NCBI GenBank assembly: GCA_025331445.1
Contig: JAIWNE010000005.1
Coordinates: 186,001 to 250,000 of the forward strand
Length of the DNA stretch: 64,000 nucleotides
Reading direction: 5' to 3'
Source of the DNA: Blakeslea trispora
Taxonomy: Eukaryota; Mucoromycota; Mucoromycetes; Mucorales; Choanephoraceae
Positions within the stretch are counted from its first letter, which is position 1; every line of letters begins with the position of its first letter. Of this stretch, positions 48,017 through 61,870 are shown piece by piece. Position numbers and translations under genes: made by a program. Under the pieces are notes generated by a model. It saw only the letters and a program-made list of their open reading frames with translations. It did not search any database and was not told the DNA's origin.

Positions 48017-49077
48017 TTAAATGAATTGAAAATGACCATCCAAGTGATGATGAAGTGTTAGATTGGTTTGAATTTCAATTGGATATAAGTTAATATCAGC
48101 TAAGAAAAAGAAAAAGATTGTTTAGTTAAACATCATACTCATTCTCAAGAAAGTGGCTTACTTACAGCAAAAACTGTTCAACAGAACCTGATTATGTGGC
48201 ACATTGCATTGATTATTGTATTGAGCTTTCTGGTAAGAGACTAAAAGAAGAAAGTAAGTATATGACTGAAGAAAAGATAAAAGAAAAAGAGAATTTACAG
48301 GAATAAGGAGGAGCTTGATGTTCAATGTCTTCTTCATTTACGCTACTTATGTTATCTTCGTCGTCGCTCTTTGGACTTGAAAGGTCCTGCCTTGACAAGT
48401 CATCTATATTGTTGCAAGATGCCATCGGTTGTGTTCCATTAGTGAGATTAGGAGCAGACCAAGGATAGACAGGAGCTACTCCAGTATAGAGGGTTTCTCC
48501 AGTAGCAACAGAGTTAGTGTTGGATGCAAGGGAAGTAGATGAGGAGTTACTTTCTTGTTGGTACTGCATCAACTGAGCCAGCAGTTGTTTGTTTTCTCTT
48601 TGAAGATGAATGACCTGACAACGGTATTTTTCTTCTCTCAAAAGACTTTGCTTAACCCAATCAAGTGCCTTCTCAACAATCTGGCTCTTGGAAGGTCTTC
48701 GATAGTTCATTAAATTAGGCAATGCTTGTGCTAATGATTGAAATTTAGCATTCAATGTCTCTCTACGGGCTCGCTCAATAGCATTATGCTCAGCACGTCG
48801 TTCTTCTTGACTCATAGGCCTATAGATTTGTCATCAGTACTGGAATAAAGAAAGCTATAGAAAGAGCTTAAACCTACTTTTTCATGGTGTTTTCCTTTGT
48901 CAGTTCGAGATCAGCATAATGTGACTGAGGTGAATTTGTACTTTTGAACGACAAATCTGTCAAGTTTGCATTGGTAAATGGGAATGGGTCGAAACTGGTC
49001 ATTGAGTGTTCTGGATTCGCATATTGAGTCATCATTGTTCTTTGAGGACTATATAAACCTCTTTGAGCAGAAAACAT
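48017..49077 (-). CDS. bHLH transcription factor
   Basis: Four exons (49077-48878, 48819-48299, 48240-48166, 48099-48017) give 292 residues. The bHLH is intact: basic region ERRAEHNAIERARRETLNAKF with the His, Glu and Arg that read CACGTG-type E-boxes, helix 1 FQSLAQALPNL, a loop MNYRRPSKSQ, and helix 2 IVEKALDWVKQSLL. It is followed by a leucine-zipper-like heptad stretch (REEKYRCQVIHLQRENKQLLAQL), as in Myc/Max and USF-like proteins. The N-terminal 65 residues are polar and contain SPQ sites. The C-terminal half is Ser/Asn-rich and acidic, possibly an activation region. The two short last exons were found by following phase and splice sites to the stop. A (CT)n tract of about 137 nt lies in the 5' leader. 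Target genes are unknown. Confidence 0.9.
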
Positions 49078-49109
49078 GTTGATAGAATCGAGTAATACTA
49101 TATGTTTAG

Positions 49110-51103
<1,994 letters not shown>

Positions 51104-52903
51104 TCAGCAAGGGGCTACGCTGATAGGTGCAATGGGTAATATAGGTTTGTTAGAGTCTGTTATTTCTCCACTAGCTCCTTCAGCTAAGGCTGGAACTGTG
51201 CTGACAAATGTATCATTTGTCAACCTTCGACCTAGTTGCCCTTTGGGTCTGAATGTATCAACTGCACCAACATCGACTAACAATAGAAATAGAGTGAGTA
51301 TTATGTCTGCTTTTTTTTTTCTCTCTCTTGAGCACTTCTATCTTACTTTTATAAAGCTTCTCTTCACAAGAAAAGGCTTTTGGCTTGAGCTCAATAATTG
51401 TATGGAGTGGAATACGTGCGTACGGTAGTTCTTCATGACTAAGTCCCATGAAATAAGCATACATGCAACGAATAGTTGCTTGGTGAGAGATGATCAAGAT
51501 GTTTTCATGTCTTTCTAAATCCATAATAACAGGCTCTAGTCTTAACACTAAATCTCTATAACTCTGCACAAACCCAATAAATACTTGATTTCTTTCTGGT
51601 ATTCTGTCACTTACTTCTCCACCTCTATATCGGTAATTGAACTTGTCTTCATCGCGTCTAGCAAAATCGTCTGGGTATTTAGCCTAAAAATAAAAAAATT
51701 AGACTATTTGAGGTTAAATGTTTTAAGAGGTAAATAACTTTACCGCAATTTCATCATAAGTCATTCCGTCACATACGCCTGTATCTAGCTCATCCAAAGC
51801 CTTCCATTGTTTTTTTGGAAATGGAAGATGCCTAGCTGTCTGAATAGTACGAGTCATAGAGGATGTCCAGACTGTCAATGGTCGATCACCAATATTTTCT
51901 CTTACTAATTCTGGTAATTTTAATGCATATTGTTCGCCCCGAGGTGACAGGCCTGCATCACCACCAATTCTGTCTTCCAAATTAAACATTGATTCACCAT
52001 GCTATCAAACAACTAAATAACATGTTCGATACATGACAAGTAAATCAACTTACTCTGCTAAACCAGATACGCTTTGGACGCGTATGTAAATTCATGAGAT
52101 AATATACAATTCTGCTTTCGAGATAACCGCGAATCATGTTGATAATATACTGACTGCCTACGTTGATCAATTTGATGTAGGTAAGCTCTTGCTCTGTCAC
52201 AGTTTCGTAGGCTGCTTCATAGTGACGAATGCGCTGCATGAAGTCATCCGTAGCTTCTTCGGGATCGCGATTACAATAATCAGGAGAAGACAGTTTGACG
52301 TCTTTTATATTAGACATGATCACTTTCTCATCATCGCAAATTGACTCAATAAATAACACTTGGATGTCACGCGACGTCAGTTCTTGATTGATCCAGGCTC
52401 TTGCTTGTTTTGTTGAATTGGTGGCATCCAGAATACCGACAGTTCCATTCTCTTTTTCGAACCAGCGAATCATATCGCCGAGTGCCATAGAAGCTGCTTG
52501 GTGTCTCACTTTCATTGCTTCGGTGTTGTGAGTATCAAAAAACGTATGAGGCATGTTGAGACCAGCCAATTTTCTACGATAGTTGCTCACAGTGAATATT
52601 TGGGTCTTGATGCCTAACCAAGTCAAATAACGACATACTGAAACCAAGAATATGAAGATGAATATATGAATAGATGTGTACTGAAAGACCTGCTTTACCT
52701 TTACAAGAAATATATGTCTTTCCTCGTGCAGGTAATCCTACCATCTGTATATGTAGTTTAGCATATGCTTTCTTCTACAAAACAATGAACATTCTTACCA
52801 CGCAGGCAATCCGTAAATCTTCTGTTGTTCAATAAAAGCACGAATGAATTAGTTGGATGAGATGATTCAAGGCATAACTATTCTTACTTGCTAGAGTGCT
52901 CAT
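51104..52903 (-). CDS. 6-phosphofructo-2-kinase/fructose-2,6-bisphosphatase
   Basis: Eight exons (52903-52888, 52821-52799, 52744-52699, 52637-52054, 52001-51744, 51683-51615, 51563-51347, 51276-51104) join in phase to 461 residues. The kinase domain has a Walker A motif ([15 protein letters not shown]), [14 protein letters not shown], a Walker B region ([14 protein letters not shown]) and FIESICDD. The phosphatase half is of the histidine-phosphatase type: the catalytic SRHGES spans an intron, [13 protein letters not shown] follows, [18 protein letters not shown] carries the acid Glu, and [14 protein letters not shown] carries the second His. Both halves look intact, so this should be bifunctional, making and destroying fructose 2,6-bisphosphate, the main allosteric switch of glycolysis versus gluconeogenesis. 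The short C-terminal tail (about 57 residues after KLYKIDVG) is Ser/Pro/Thr-rich and may be regulatory. Confidence 0.95.
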
Positions 52904-54642
52904 ATTGAATACAAAATATGAAAAGAAGGAAGGAAAAGGAAAATAAACCCCCCAACATGATCGATTTTTAAATTGTCTAACTCCGATTTTTTCCATGTCT
53001 GAGGTCTACATATTTCCCTTCAACTGTATTGTTTACAAACTTTTGACTAAGAAAGGGCTGATTTACTAACGTATTATGTCGCTATGATATCACACGGGCT
53101 TTCCTATTTTGTAATATTTTTCTTTTTCTCTTATATTTGTTATAATAGGGTTTTCAGGGCCTACCTCTTGATACGCTTATCAAAGCATCAGTAAGAAACA
53201 TAATTAAGGAGTTACATAAATCAGAGATCATCTCCAAGTCCCGATATACGGGAAATCACAGGAAACTTTACTTTAGTTTATGCAGACATTTTTGCCTTTC
53301 ACAGTAGCTTTTTTATTTTCTTATTGTAGGATTTTCTGAACAGACTAAAGGACCAGAAGAAAAAGAGAGAGAGAAGAAAAGCACGTGATCAAAAGAAACA
53401 AATCATACACGAGAATCTTTTATAAAAGAAGAAGAAATGATACCTTCTTTGGTTCTTGAATATCGGGTAGGGAAACGGGAATAGACCTCTAAGAAAGATC
53501 AGACGAGAAAAGCAAATCAGAAATAGTATGTCTCTATCAATGCGTAACTTATAAAAGAAAAGATCTTTTACCCTTTTTTTTTTAAAAAAAAAATAAGCTA
53601 ATGCTCTTTGAATGCACCAAAAGAAGCTACAAATATGGCAGAACTTACTCAATTTATAAGATCTGGTCTTTCAACGTCCTTCGTGCTATTCTAGCCATTC
53701 TTGAAAGCAAGATCTGTGCTTTTGCCTCTATTGTATCACTCATATCTTCTTTTATTATTTACTCATTATGCATTTTCTTTAGAAATGTTTTAAATTGGTC
53801 AAAAACAAAACCATAGAAACGATAAACAAGTCAGCCAAAATCCTGAAACGATATTATACATGATACATGGGGTATTGCCAATTAACTACTTGCATTAAAC
53901 ATCAAGAGAAATGAACAGCCGATTATGAATGACATGTGTACAAAGCTTACAGAACTTCAACTGGCCCAAGCTAAAAAAAAATCTTTAGGCTTGTGTGACA
54001 TGTCAACTTAATCTGGCATATAGATTTCATCGTCCTAGAGAGGTATGTCATTGGTCATATTAGAATTTTCTCAATAATTCCTACTGACAATACCAAAAAG
54101 AACAATGGTTGATTCATAGTGAAAATTGCATATCTAAAGTATAGTGTGTCAAAAAAAAAAAGCGTGTCTTTCACTTTTTGGTTTATGTTGAACATGAGTC
54201 TTGGTGACTGGTTTATGGACGTGATTTTCATCTTTTCTCAGAAAATGACTATGGCTTTGTATTGAGTCCACTATAACCTAATTATGCTTGAATTTCATGG
54301 CATCTTTGTGTATACGGAATATCACATTACAAGAGTCATCCTGCTTTATTCTCCTTTTCAAAGAAGAGGGTGTACTGCCAATTGCAGAACATCTTTCTCT
54401 TGCGAGAAGATAGCCTTTCAAGCAAAGAGGATACATCATATAAAACATGAATCAAAGCAACATTTGTACCGAAACTGATATTCTTTCTTTTGTTCCTTTT
54501 ATAGCAAAACAAGAAAAGAATTCAATGTTATTGTGTCACAGGAGAAAAGTTCTGTATCTTAAAAAAAAAAGACGTTAAGCAGACCAAAATAGCTGATTTA
54601 TTATGCATATGGGCTGAACAACAAAAAGAAAAAGGATCATAT
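52904..54642. other. Intergenic with one CACGTG site
   Basis: Promoter of the PFK-2/FBPase-2 gene and 3' flank of ARP3. An E-box CACGTG occurs at 53382-53387 (in GCACGTGATC), about 480 bp before the start. No gene seen; short frames are unsupported. Confidence 0.45.
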
Positions 54643-56295
54643 TTAAATACTCTGTCTAAAAACTCTGTTATGACGACATATGCTTGGTCCATATTCATCA
54701 TACTCTGCCTTAGTATGACAAGAGTTGTAGAATTCAGCCTAACGATAAAAATGAGCTTCTTGTTCAATTCCTTTCATATGAAATCACTTACTGTTGAAGC
54801 CAATAAAGCGCCACCAAACCAGACAGCATGGCGTTGCTTTTTGTGTGAGATGACATTGACTTCCATAGGAGTTGCTTTCATATCTGAGCGGCTTGTCAAT
54901 TCACTGTCTTGGATACGCTTATCAACTGTGCGCTTTATATCACGCTGAAGTCTCTTATCGAAACCCTTGAACATAGTGGAGCCACCAGATAAAACGATGT
55001 TCTTATACAAACCTCTGCGAGCATCAATAGGACTGGTTTGAATGACTGTGTCAACAATTTCTGGTAAAGGTGTCAAGAAATCAGAGCTAGCAATTTCGGG
55101 GTTAAAGAAGATTTCTGGTGCAAGGAAGCGCTCGAAACCAATATCAACTGAGTAACTCTATTGTTGATAGGCAAAATCAATATATAAACGAGAGGCAGAA
55201 AAAAAACAAGCGTATGCGTTTTTCCATATTTTTAGTCTCTTTACTTGCCTTGCCAGTAACAGAGTGAATACCATCATATTGCTTAAAATATTTAGAAGGC
55301 TCTTGTTCATATTTCTTAAATTCCTTGACAATATCAGGACAAACATAACTGTAATCTTCCTTGATGGCCTGAGCAATGCGGAAGGAATCTTCGGGTGGGA
55401 TACTTGTTTCACCACGCTCACGCAATAGATTTTGAACAAATGAAGTGATGTCACTACCAGCAATAGGTACACTCTTGATAGAACTGGCAATTACATAGCC
55501 CTCAGCCTATACGAAAGTCAGTGGTTATCCTTTGGTTTTCTGCTATGTCTTATTACTTACCACAGGAATAACGTGAGTTACACCATCGCCTGAATCAACC
55601 ACAGTACCTGTCAATGTTTGCTCGCTTACTTTGCTTGAAGTCCAAGAGGCAGCTAAGGCCAACACAGCTTGAACAGCAATATAGAGACCTTGAACATTGA
55701 ATGATTCAAACATAATTTCAGCAGTCATTTCACGATTTTCTGGGGAATTCATAGGGGGTTCAGTCTATTCGGATATGCATTAGCTCTCCTCTTTTACTTC
55801 CGTTTCACTTCTTTTTTCTCACCAAAAGGAAATAGTGATCTTCAGGTTCACAACGCAAATATTTGAAGATTGATTGTTCCCAGAATCGTTCCATATGATC
55901 CCAGTTATTGATTTGGCCATGACGAATAGGATAGTTGAGTGCCATAGTTTTGGCTTGTGCAATAGCTTCGTCACCAATATAAAAGTCGAGGTCTTCGATA
56001 CCACGCTTTGAGGCCAAGTTGTTACTCAAGAAAGAGGGTTTACTGGGAACACCGGGTCTGCCTGTACTTGTGGGTGATTCGCGTGTAGAGATGGCAGTTG
56101 GAAAAACAAAAGATGGCTCCGAGTTACCACTAAAACCGAGTTTAGTGTACCTAGAAAAAAAAAGAACATGAGCTCATTGGTTCCTTTGTTGTTGTAAAAA
56201 TAAAACGCGTCTGGCTAAAGTAACTTTATACTCTAAGGCAAGAGAGGTACTTACCCGGTACCATTGTCCATAACAACCACAGGTAATCTGCTCAT
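54643..56295 (-). CDS. ARP3: Actin-related protein 3 (Arp2/3 complex)
   Basis: Six exons (56295-56255, 56150-55823, 55764-55561, 55506-55249, 55157-54792, 54738-54643) join to 430 residues, the usual Arp3 length. The actin fold starts [18 protein letters not shown] (phosphate loop 1). [16 protein letters not shown] is phosphate loop 2 and [14 protein letters not shown] is the adenine-side loop. Arp3-specific segments include [35 protein letters not shown] and the C-terminus [24 protein letters not shown]. With Arp2 it nucleates branched actin filaments at endocytic patches. Intron 4 (55248-55158) begins GCAAGT rather than GT: the canonical alternative one codon later puts the next exon out of frame and into a stop. 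Confidence 0.96.
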
Positions 56296-57704
56296 TTTTA
56301 TTTCAAAGCTATTAGTTCGAGTCTATACGCTTAACTAACGAAAAAAAAAAAAGTAGAGAGAGAAGAGAGAGGATATTGGCAGTTTGAGGGCGAATGTTTT
56401 CGGTGTTTCAAAGTCTTTCAGACTCCACAGAAAGTACACAAATGCAGCTTTGGGTTGCGCCTCTTCAGTTTTTCTGTTTTCTTTTTCTTTTGCTTAATGT
56501 TTGATTAACATTCATTCAAGCAATAGAATTAAGACAGTAAAGAGTCAAAGTAGTCCTGGTCTTTTCATTAGGAAGTGTTCTTTAACTGGAACAATGTTGA
56601 GCTGTTTAGCAATGCAAAATGATTACATTTTACGTCTGAGATCGAACAAATTGTTCATATTGAGCACTTTCGATGTTCAAGTTGTCCTTTTGCTATCTGT
56701 TTCTAGAGCCTCATTATTGCTAAGTTAATGTAGCCTATTTTATAGATATTGCAAGAATACATTATAAAAGGCTGAGAAACTATTAAAAGAAGAGGAAGAA
56801 ACCTCACAAGAAATGTTTCTTATAGCTGGGATTGTTAATATGCTCCAAGGCTTTTTAACACTTTTCACTGTCAATCAATCTGATTGTCACCAAAAAAAGT
56901 TAACAAAAAAAAAGCTGAGAAAGAAGGGACTATAAACTAGATTTTGATATTATCCTGATTGAACGAATCAGACGATTATTGCAAGACTTAATCGCATAAT
57001 AAACAGAGACACTATAAAGATGCCACTGTTAACATCCAGTTAGCTCTGAAAAATGTGCAGTTTATCTGTGTTCCAAAGCGTTGAATTTTCAATAAACAAA
57101 TTGTCGGGAAAAAAAGAGAGGTTTTGACTTTGAGACTAACTGATGCTTGTAATAGTAGCTGACTGAAATAGGCTTTATGGAATTTGTTCGTTGTCTTGAT
57201 ATAAAGCTACAAGTAAAGAACTTCTCTAGGGTTGAGTAGTTGTGTGTTTAATTTTCAAACAATGAATCTCAGTTATACAGTCATTGTGTCTCAATTCGAG
57301 TGTTGTAGTAAGACAATTTGAATCGCTTCCTTTTGGAATTTTCTCATCTTAATACAATCTGTTGTAATTTTATCGGAATTGAAACATCCAACATACAAAT
57401 TGGTTATCCCTAGTCGAATTATACTCTACCTCTATTCATCAAAAGGCCTTGAAAGCAACTTTCCAAAATAGATTGTTTCAATGAAATGCTGCCTTTTTTT
57501 TCAATTTTTCTATATTTTGGTCGTCTAAAAAAATGGTGCAGAAACGTCTCAATTTGTGGTTATAGTGCTATCAAGTTTGAATTGTCTAAAGAATACACCT
57601 TTTCTCAAAATGATGTCGCAATAGTAATAGTAATAGTAACATTCCTAATCTGCTTTCCGAAAGTCTCAAACAGTTTTCGGGAGACTCGTTTTCGACTATG
57701 AATA
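56296..57704. other. Intergenic, no gene seen
   Basis: ARP3 promoter and flank of the transposon relic. AT-rich, no coding or RNA signal identified. Confidence 0.45.
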
Positions 57705-59006
57705 TTAGATGGAAAGGCAATTCAAACAGTCATCGAAACGTCTCACGGAATAACGAGCGAAGCCTTCAAAAGATGATGGCAATACCTTGTTGCAAGCTTC
57801 ACTAATCTTAGCAAGAAGTATATCCTTTTTACCTTTTGACATTGCTCTTGACAACCAACCAAAATTGTTCAATTGGATTGAGTTCAGTAGAGTAAAACGG
57901 AAAGTAGATACATCTATACCCATGAGACTCTATAGCAGCCCTGATCCATTTAGATGTGTGGATGAGAGCATTGTCTATCACCAAGTAGTGGCCCTTCATT
58001 TTAGGATATTTATCTATCTCCTCTGTAAGTTCAATGAATCTCAGGTAATCATTGGTTATGGTGTCTTTTGTTTGCGCTTTAGCTCCTCCTGCTAGCTTCC
58101 GTTTTTTTTTTTGAAGAGGGGGAATAGGCTTTCTCAAACAAACCTTGATCAAGCCTTTGCTTGATATAACACTCAAGATCGAAATGAGGTTTGCCCTTGC
58201 CGTAACTACCTTAACAGTAGCTGGCTCTCCCTTCGGAGCCCATCCCTGAGTTCTTTTCAGATTTGCGTAGAATCCTGCCTCATCAATGAAGACGCAATTG
58301 CTCATGTAATCTATTCTTTATCTCCTCCGCCCATTTCCTTCTTGCCTGAATCCTTTCTGGAGTGTTTCGCTCTAAAGACTCCAGTTGTACTTTTTTCAGA
58401 CTTAAAATCCAAAGATCGCTCAAATAACGATACAATGTAGGGCTTCGAAAGCGATAAGCCTTCAAAAGTACTAGTCAATTGATCAAGTAGCTGGTCAGCT
58501 GTGGCAGTTGGGCGTTTGTAATAAAACTCTGTAACAGCGTTCTTCATTGCTCCTGCTAATTCACCTTCTGCTCTCATAATTCTTGGTCGAACAACCGTCT
58601 TGAATAAAGAGTCCGGATCTTCATTCCAAATACTATACCCTCGTTGTAAACTTCTGGGTTCGTGACCGAAGTCTAAAACGACTGCTCTGGCGCTATTCTT
58701 CGGGTGTACATCAACCAAATGTATAGCTTGTACTTTGATTTCATTACTAGCTCATTTATCTGTGATGATGTTATTTCTTTTTCTCTTGGGATTCAGCTTT
58801 TTGTTTTTGGTAGCTTCATGTTTCAAAAAGGTCTTATCTTGATCAAATTCCATAACCACTTTCTCTCTAGCTTCCATATAAGCGCTATATGACGCAAGTT
58901 CCTTCAACTTGTACATATCTTCATCCCCAGTAATATCCATTGGGTTATTTCCGTTTTCGTTTATGATGTTTCCTTGTCCAATCTCAAAATAAAACGAGTA
59001 GCTCAT
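57705..59006 (-). mobile_element. Broken Tc1/mariner-like transposase (DD34E)
   Basis: Most of the transposase can be followed. An N-terminal part (YKLKELASYSAYMEAREKVVM, with a basic KKLNPKRKR) starts at 59006. It is followed by an in-frame TGA at 58749-58751, then an HTH-like region and ATADQLLDQLTSTFEGLSLSK. Two frame shifts follow, near 58400 and near 58310. The DDE core then reads NCVFIDEAGF (first Asp), YLVIDNALIHTS (second Asp) and FYSTELNPIEQFW (Glu). There are 34 residues between the second Asp and the Glu. All three catalytic residues survive, but the stop and two frame shifts make it non-functional. It resembles the fragment at the left edge of the window. The N-terminal end lies 217 bp before the sestrin start. 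Terminal repeats were not resolved. Confidence 0.85.
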
Positions 59007-59222
59007 TATAAGTGTACTTCATTAAAAAAAAGGCGCGACAACTTAAATGTGCGACATCGTTTTGAGAAAAAGGTGTACTAACATTGGCTGAATCTAAATG
59101 CAATAGGCTGTACTCAGACCCAAGATTTATCAGCTATTTTTTTTTCTTTTTCCTCTTTTCTTTTCTTTTTCTCTCTACAAAGCAAAAAACTCTTAATATA
59201 TGCAACTCTTTTTTATTTTGAG

Positions 59223-61641
59223 ATGAGCCAAACATGGAACCAACTTGACGATCAAGCCGAGTCAAGTAAGTCCTTAGCTCTTTCTATTGTATAGCGCTTT
59301 TCTAAAATAAAATTTTGAATCAAATTACACAATTAGTTCGAGATAGTAGAGCAAGTCAACTGCAGTCTTGCAGGCAGCGTATTGCATTGTTCAAAGGATT
59401 ACAAGTAGAGAGTTACGAAGAGAGATCGTCTGCAATTGAAAAGATCATACAAGTTGTAAAATCCTATGTCCGTAGTACACTTTCTCCTTCTTCTTCTGCT
59501 GGATCGCCTAATCTATCTGATTTGCTTATTGAGTCAGAACTGTTGGAAGACAGACAAGATCAAGATTTCGGTGAACAGCTCTTTTACTACCTTTTGACGA
59601 TTTTAAGATTATCATTGACTTGCCCGTACTCTGATGTGCGACAAACATTTAGAGATCTGTTAGTTGGTATAAAGGTATATCTCTTTTTTTTTTTTGTTTA
59701 TAAACATATTGCACCACATGCTCAGTCATGGGGGAGTGTCTATTACATAAAAGAAATGACAATAGTAAGAAGATATCTATACAATAGGAATCCGCTGCGA
59801 TCTGTATACCGAAACAAAAGTACAAATCACCTTCACATTTTATTCCAATTTCTGATGTCTTTTCGCTCGAATCCACCTCCTCGAGTCACCAGACTGTGCT
59901 TTATCCGCGTTCCTCTCATCTTTCTTTCTCTCCATGGTCTTACACAAACTCTTCAGTGGACGAGCCTATTTCTCAACTTCAACCACAAACAATGCGTCAG
60001 CCTGCCACATCCTCAGCCGCTTCTTCAGTTCACAATGTACCACTCAACGGGCACCATAGCAATAACTCGGCATTCAAAGACTACACAGGCGGTAGACCCT
60101 CTGACGAATATGTGCGGCAAATGCTCATCAAAACGTTTACAGACGAAGGACGATTAGCCAATGCTTACCGTATCCTTGCTTTTTTCCCTACCTTTTTTGA
60201 AATATTTCATGTGACTTACACCAAAACACTAAAAGCACCCATCGGGCCACTGAATCGAACATGGAAAACCTATCTGGCGCTTATGGTCGCCGCAGAACAA
60301 AAATGCCAGTACTTGGTCTCAATGATGAAAATGGATTTCTTGTATAATGGTGGTGATCCTAACTGGTTATTGGGGCTAGATTTTGCACCTAACAAATTAC
60401 GCAATTTGTCGAGTCTCATTCTCAAGTTAGCTAGACAGCCTTGGCGGCTATCAAACGATGATATCGAACAACTCTTAGCTGGCGGAGTTTTAGGTGATGC
60501 CTGGAGCCGTGGTGAATTAGTCCAAGCAATCCTGATTATCGCTACTTTTCTTGGACTCTCTAGCTTCATCCTGGGTTGTGGCATTACACCTGAAGTAGAC
60601 ATGATAGATGGTTTTGTTCTACCTCCAAATCGTTCAGAGGCTGAATGTTACCGCGGTATAAATGGTATTGAAAGTGAGCTGGATTTACCTACAGTACAAT
60701 TATCAAATATAGATCATGATAGCAACGTGGAAGATGAACAAAACCGATTCAACACGGATTATGGCATTGGCTTGGGCGTCATCACCTCTCCTCCTCTCTC
60801 AGCAACAGAAGATGAAGCAATTGTGGAAACAACACAAGCATTAATAAACAAACTAAAGTCCAAAAAGAGTTGCGCCATAAAAGAGCAGATTATCGAGAGC
60901 TTTGAGCGACTCAAGGTACAAGAGTCGCCTGCTAAAATCAGTATTGATACTCAGTTCGACAAAGTACCCAAATTAGCTGAAGATGAGCAAGATGGGACTG
61001 AAAAGGAAACCGTTAACCTTGACGATGAAGATCAAAGAATCAATTTTGTTCATGAAGATTTACAGCGCTTTGTCAATTCTTCTCTTGACGAAACGATCCA
61101 ACTGGAAGAGTTTGAGCAAGGCCATGAGGATTATATGGAATTTATGCTAGGAGAATATTGTTGGGAAGATCATGGCTGCGATTTGGCCAACCATTATTTG
61201 CCAGGCATTGGCGATGATTTAGTAGCCGAATTTACAGAAGCTATTAGTATCACTGATTGGAGGTAAATTAGAGAATTGTAAACAAAAACCAAATAGACAT
61301 GTATTCACTTCTTATATCTATTTAGTATTTTCCACCCTGTTGCAGAAGAAGTTGTAGATACTTCTCCACTGCGATTTGCTATTTGGTACTACACTCAAAA
61401 GATCATGGGTGTAACTAAAGAGGATTATACATATGATGATATTCCTACCTATTTGAATGAGCGTACAACTAAATATATTCGTGACCTGTGTATGTCTCCT
61501 CATATGATCCAGAAGAATGACTGGTGCAATATTGGTATCTCTCTTCGACCAGAAGAAAAATGCCATGTTAACCTTCTAGTTGCTTCTGCTCGTAAGCAAG
61601 CTGTCCTGTGTTATGCCTTATGTCTTATTTCAGAAGTGTAA
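59223..61641 (+). CDS. Sestrin (PA26 family) homologue
   Basis: Four exons (59223-59265, 59337-59674, 59788-61262, 61326-61641) give 723 residues, longer than animal sestrins (about 480-550) because of an N-terminal extension and an acidic linker. The N-terminal alkylhydroperoxidase-like domain is clear: GPLNRTWKTYLALMVAAEQKCQYLV, GGDPNWLLGLDFAPNKLRNL, RQPWRLSNDDIEQLL and SSFILGCGI. The C-terminal domain has EYCWEDHGCDLANHYLPGIGD, VVDTSPLRFAIWYYTQKIMG, YTYDDIPTYLNERTTKYI and EEKCHVNLLVASARKQAVLCYAL. In animals sestrins restrain TORC1 through GATOR2 and Sestrin2 senses leucine. Relative to human SESN2 as I remember it, the reactive Cys and Tyr are kept (C300, Y302) but the His is Met (M307). 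Thr386, Arg390 and Glu451 equivalents are present (T631, R635, E696). Sestrins are absent from the model yeasts. Confidence 0.9.
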
Positions 61642-61870
61642 GACTGAGAAAAGAATGAAGAGTCAAGATGATTATGATTCTTGTTTTGCACACTTTTTTT
61701 TTGTATACCTTTTTCAACACCCTCTAATTTTATAATAATAATAATAATAAAAATAAAAAAAAAGTCTTGAACCTTTACTCAACAACCTTAGAGTCTCTTG
61801 AAGATCAAGGTTGACATACGTTTTGTTTATTTCATAAATGTGCCAATTCTATTGATTCTACCTATGCAAA

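Noticed and set aside
53601..53816. 71-codon hydrophobic frame upstream of ARP3's 3' end
   Set aside because: No start context, homology or splice continuation; composition matches intergenic AT-rich DNA.
59315..60157. 280-codon frame overlapping the sestrin gene
   Set aside because: It reads through the 59675-59787 intron into the wrong frame. Splicing gives the conserved sestrin sequence.
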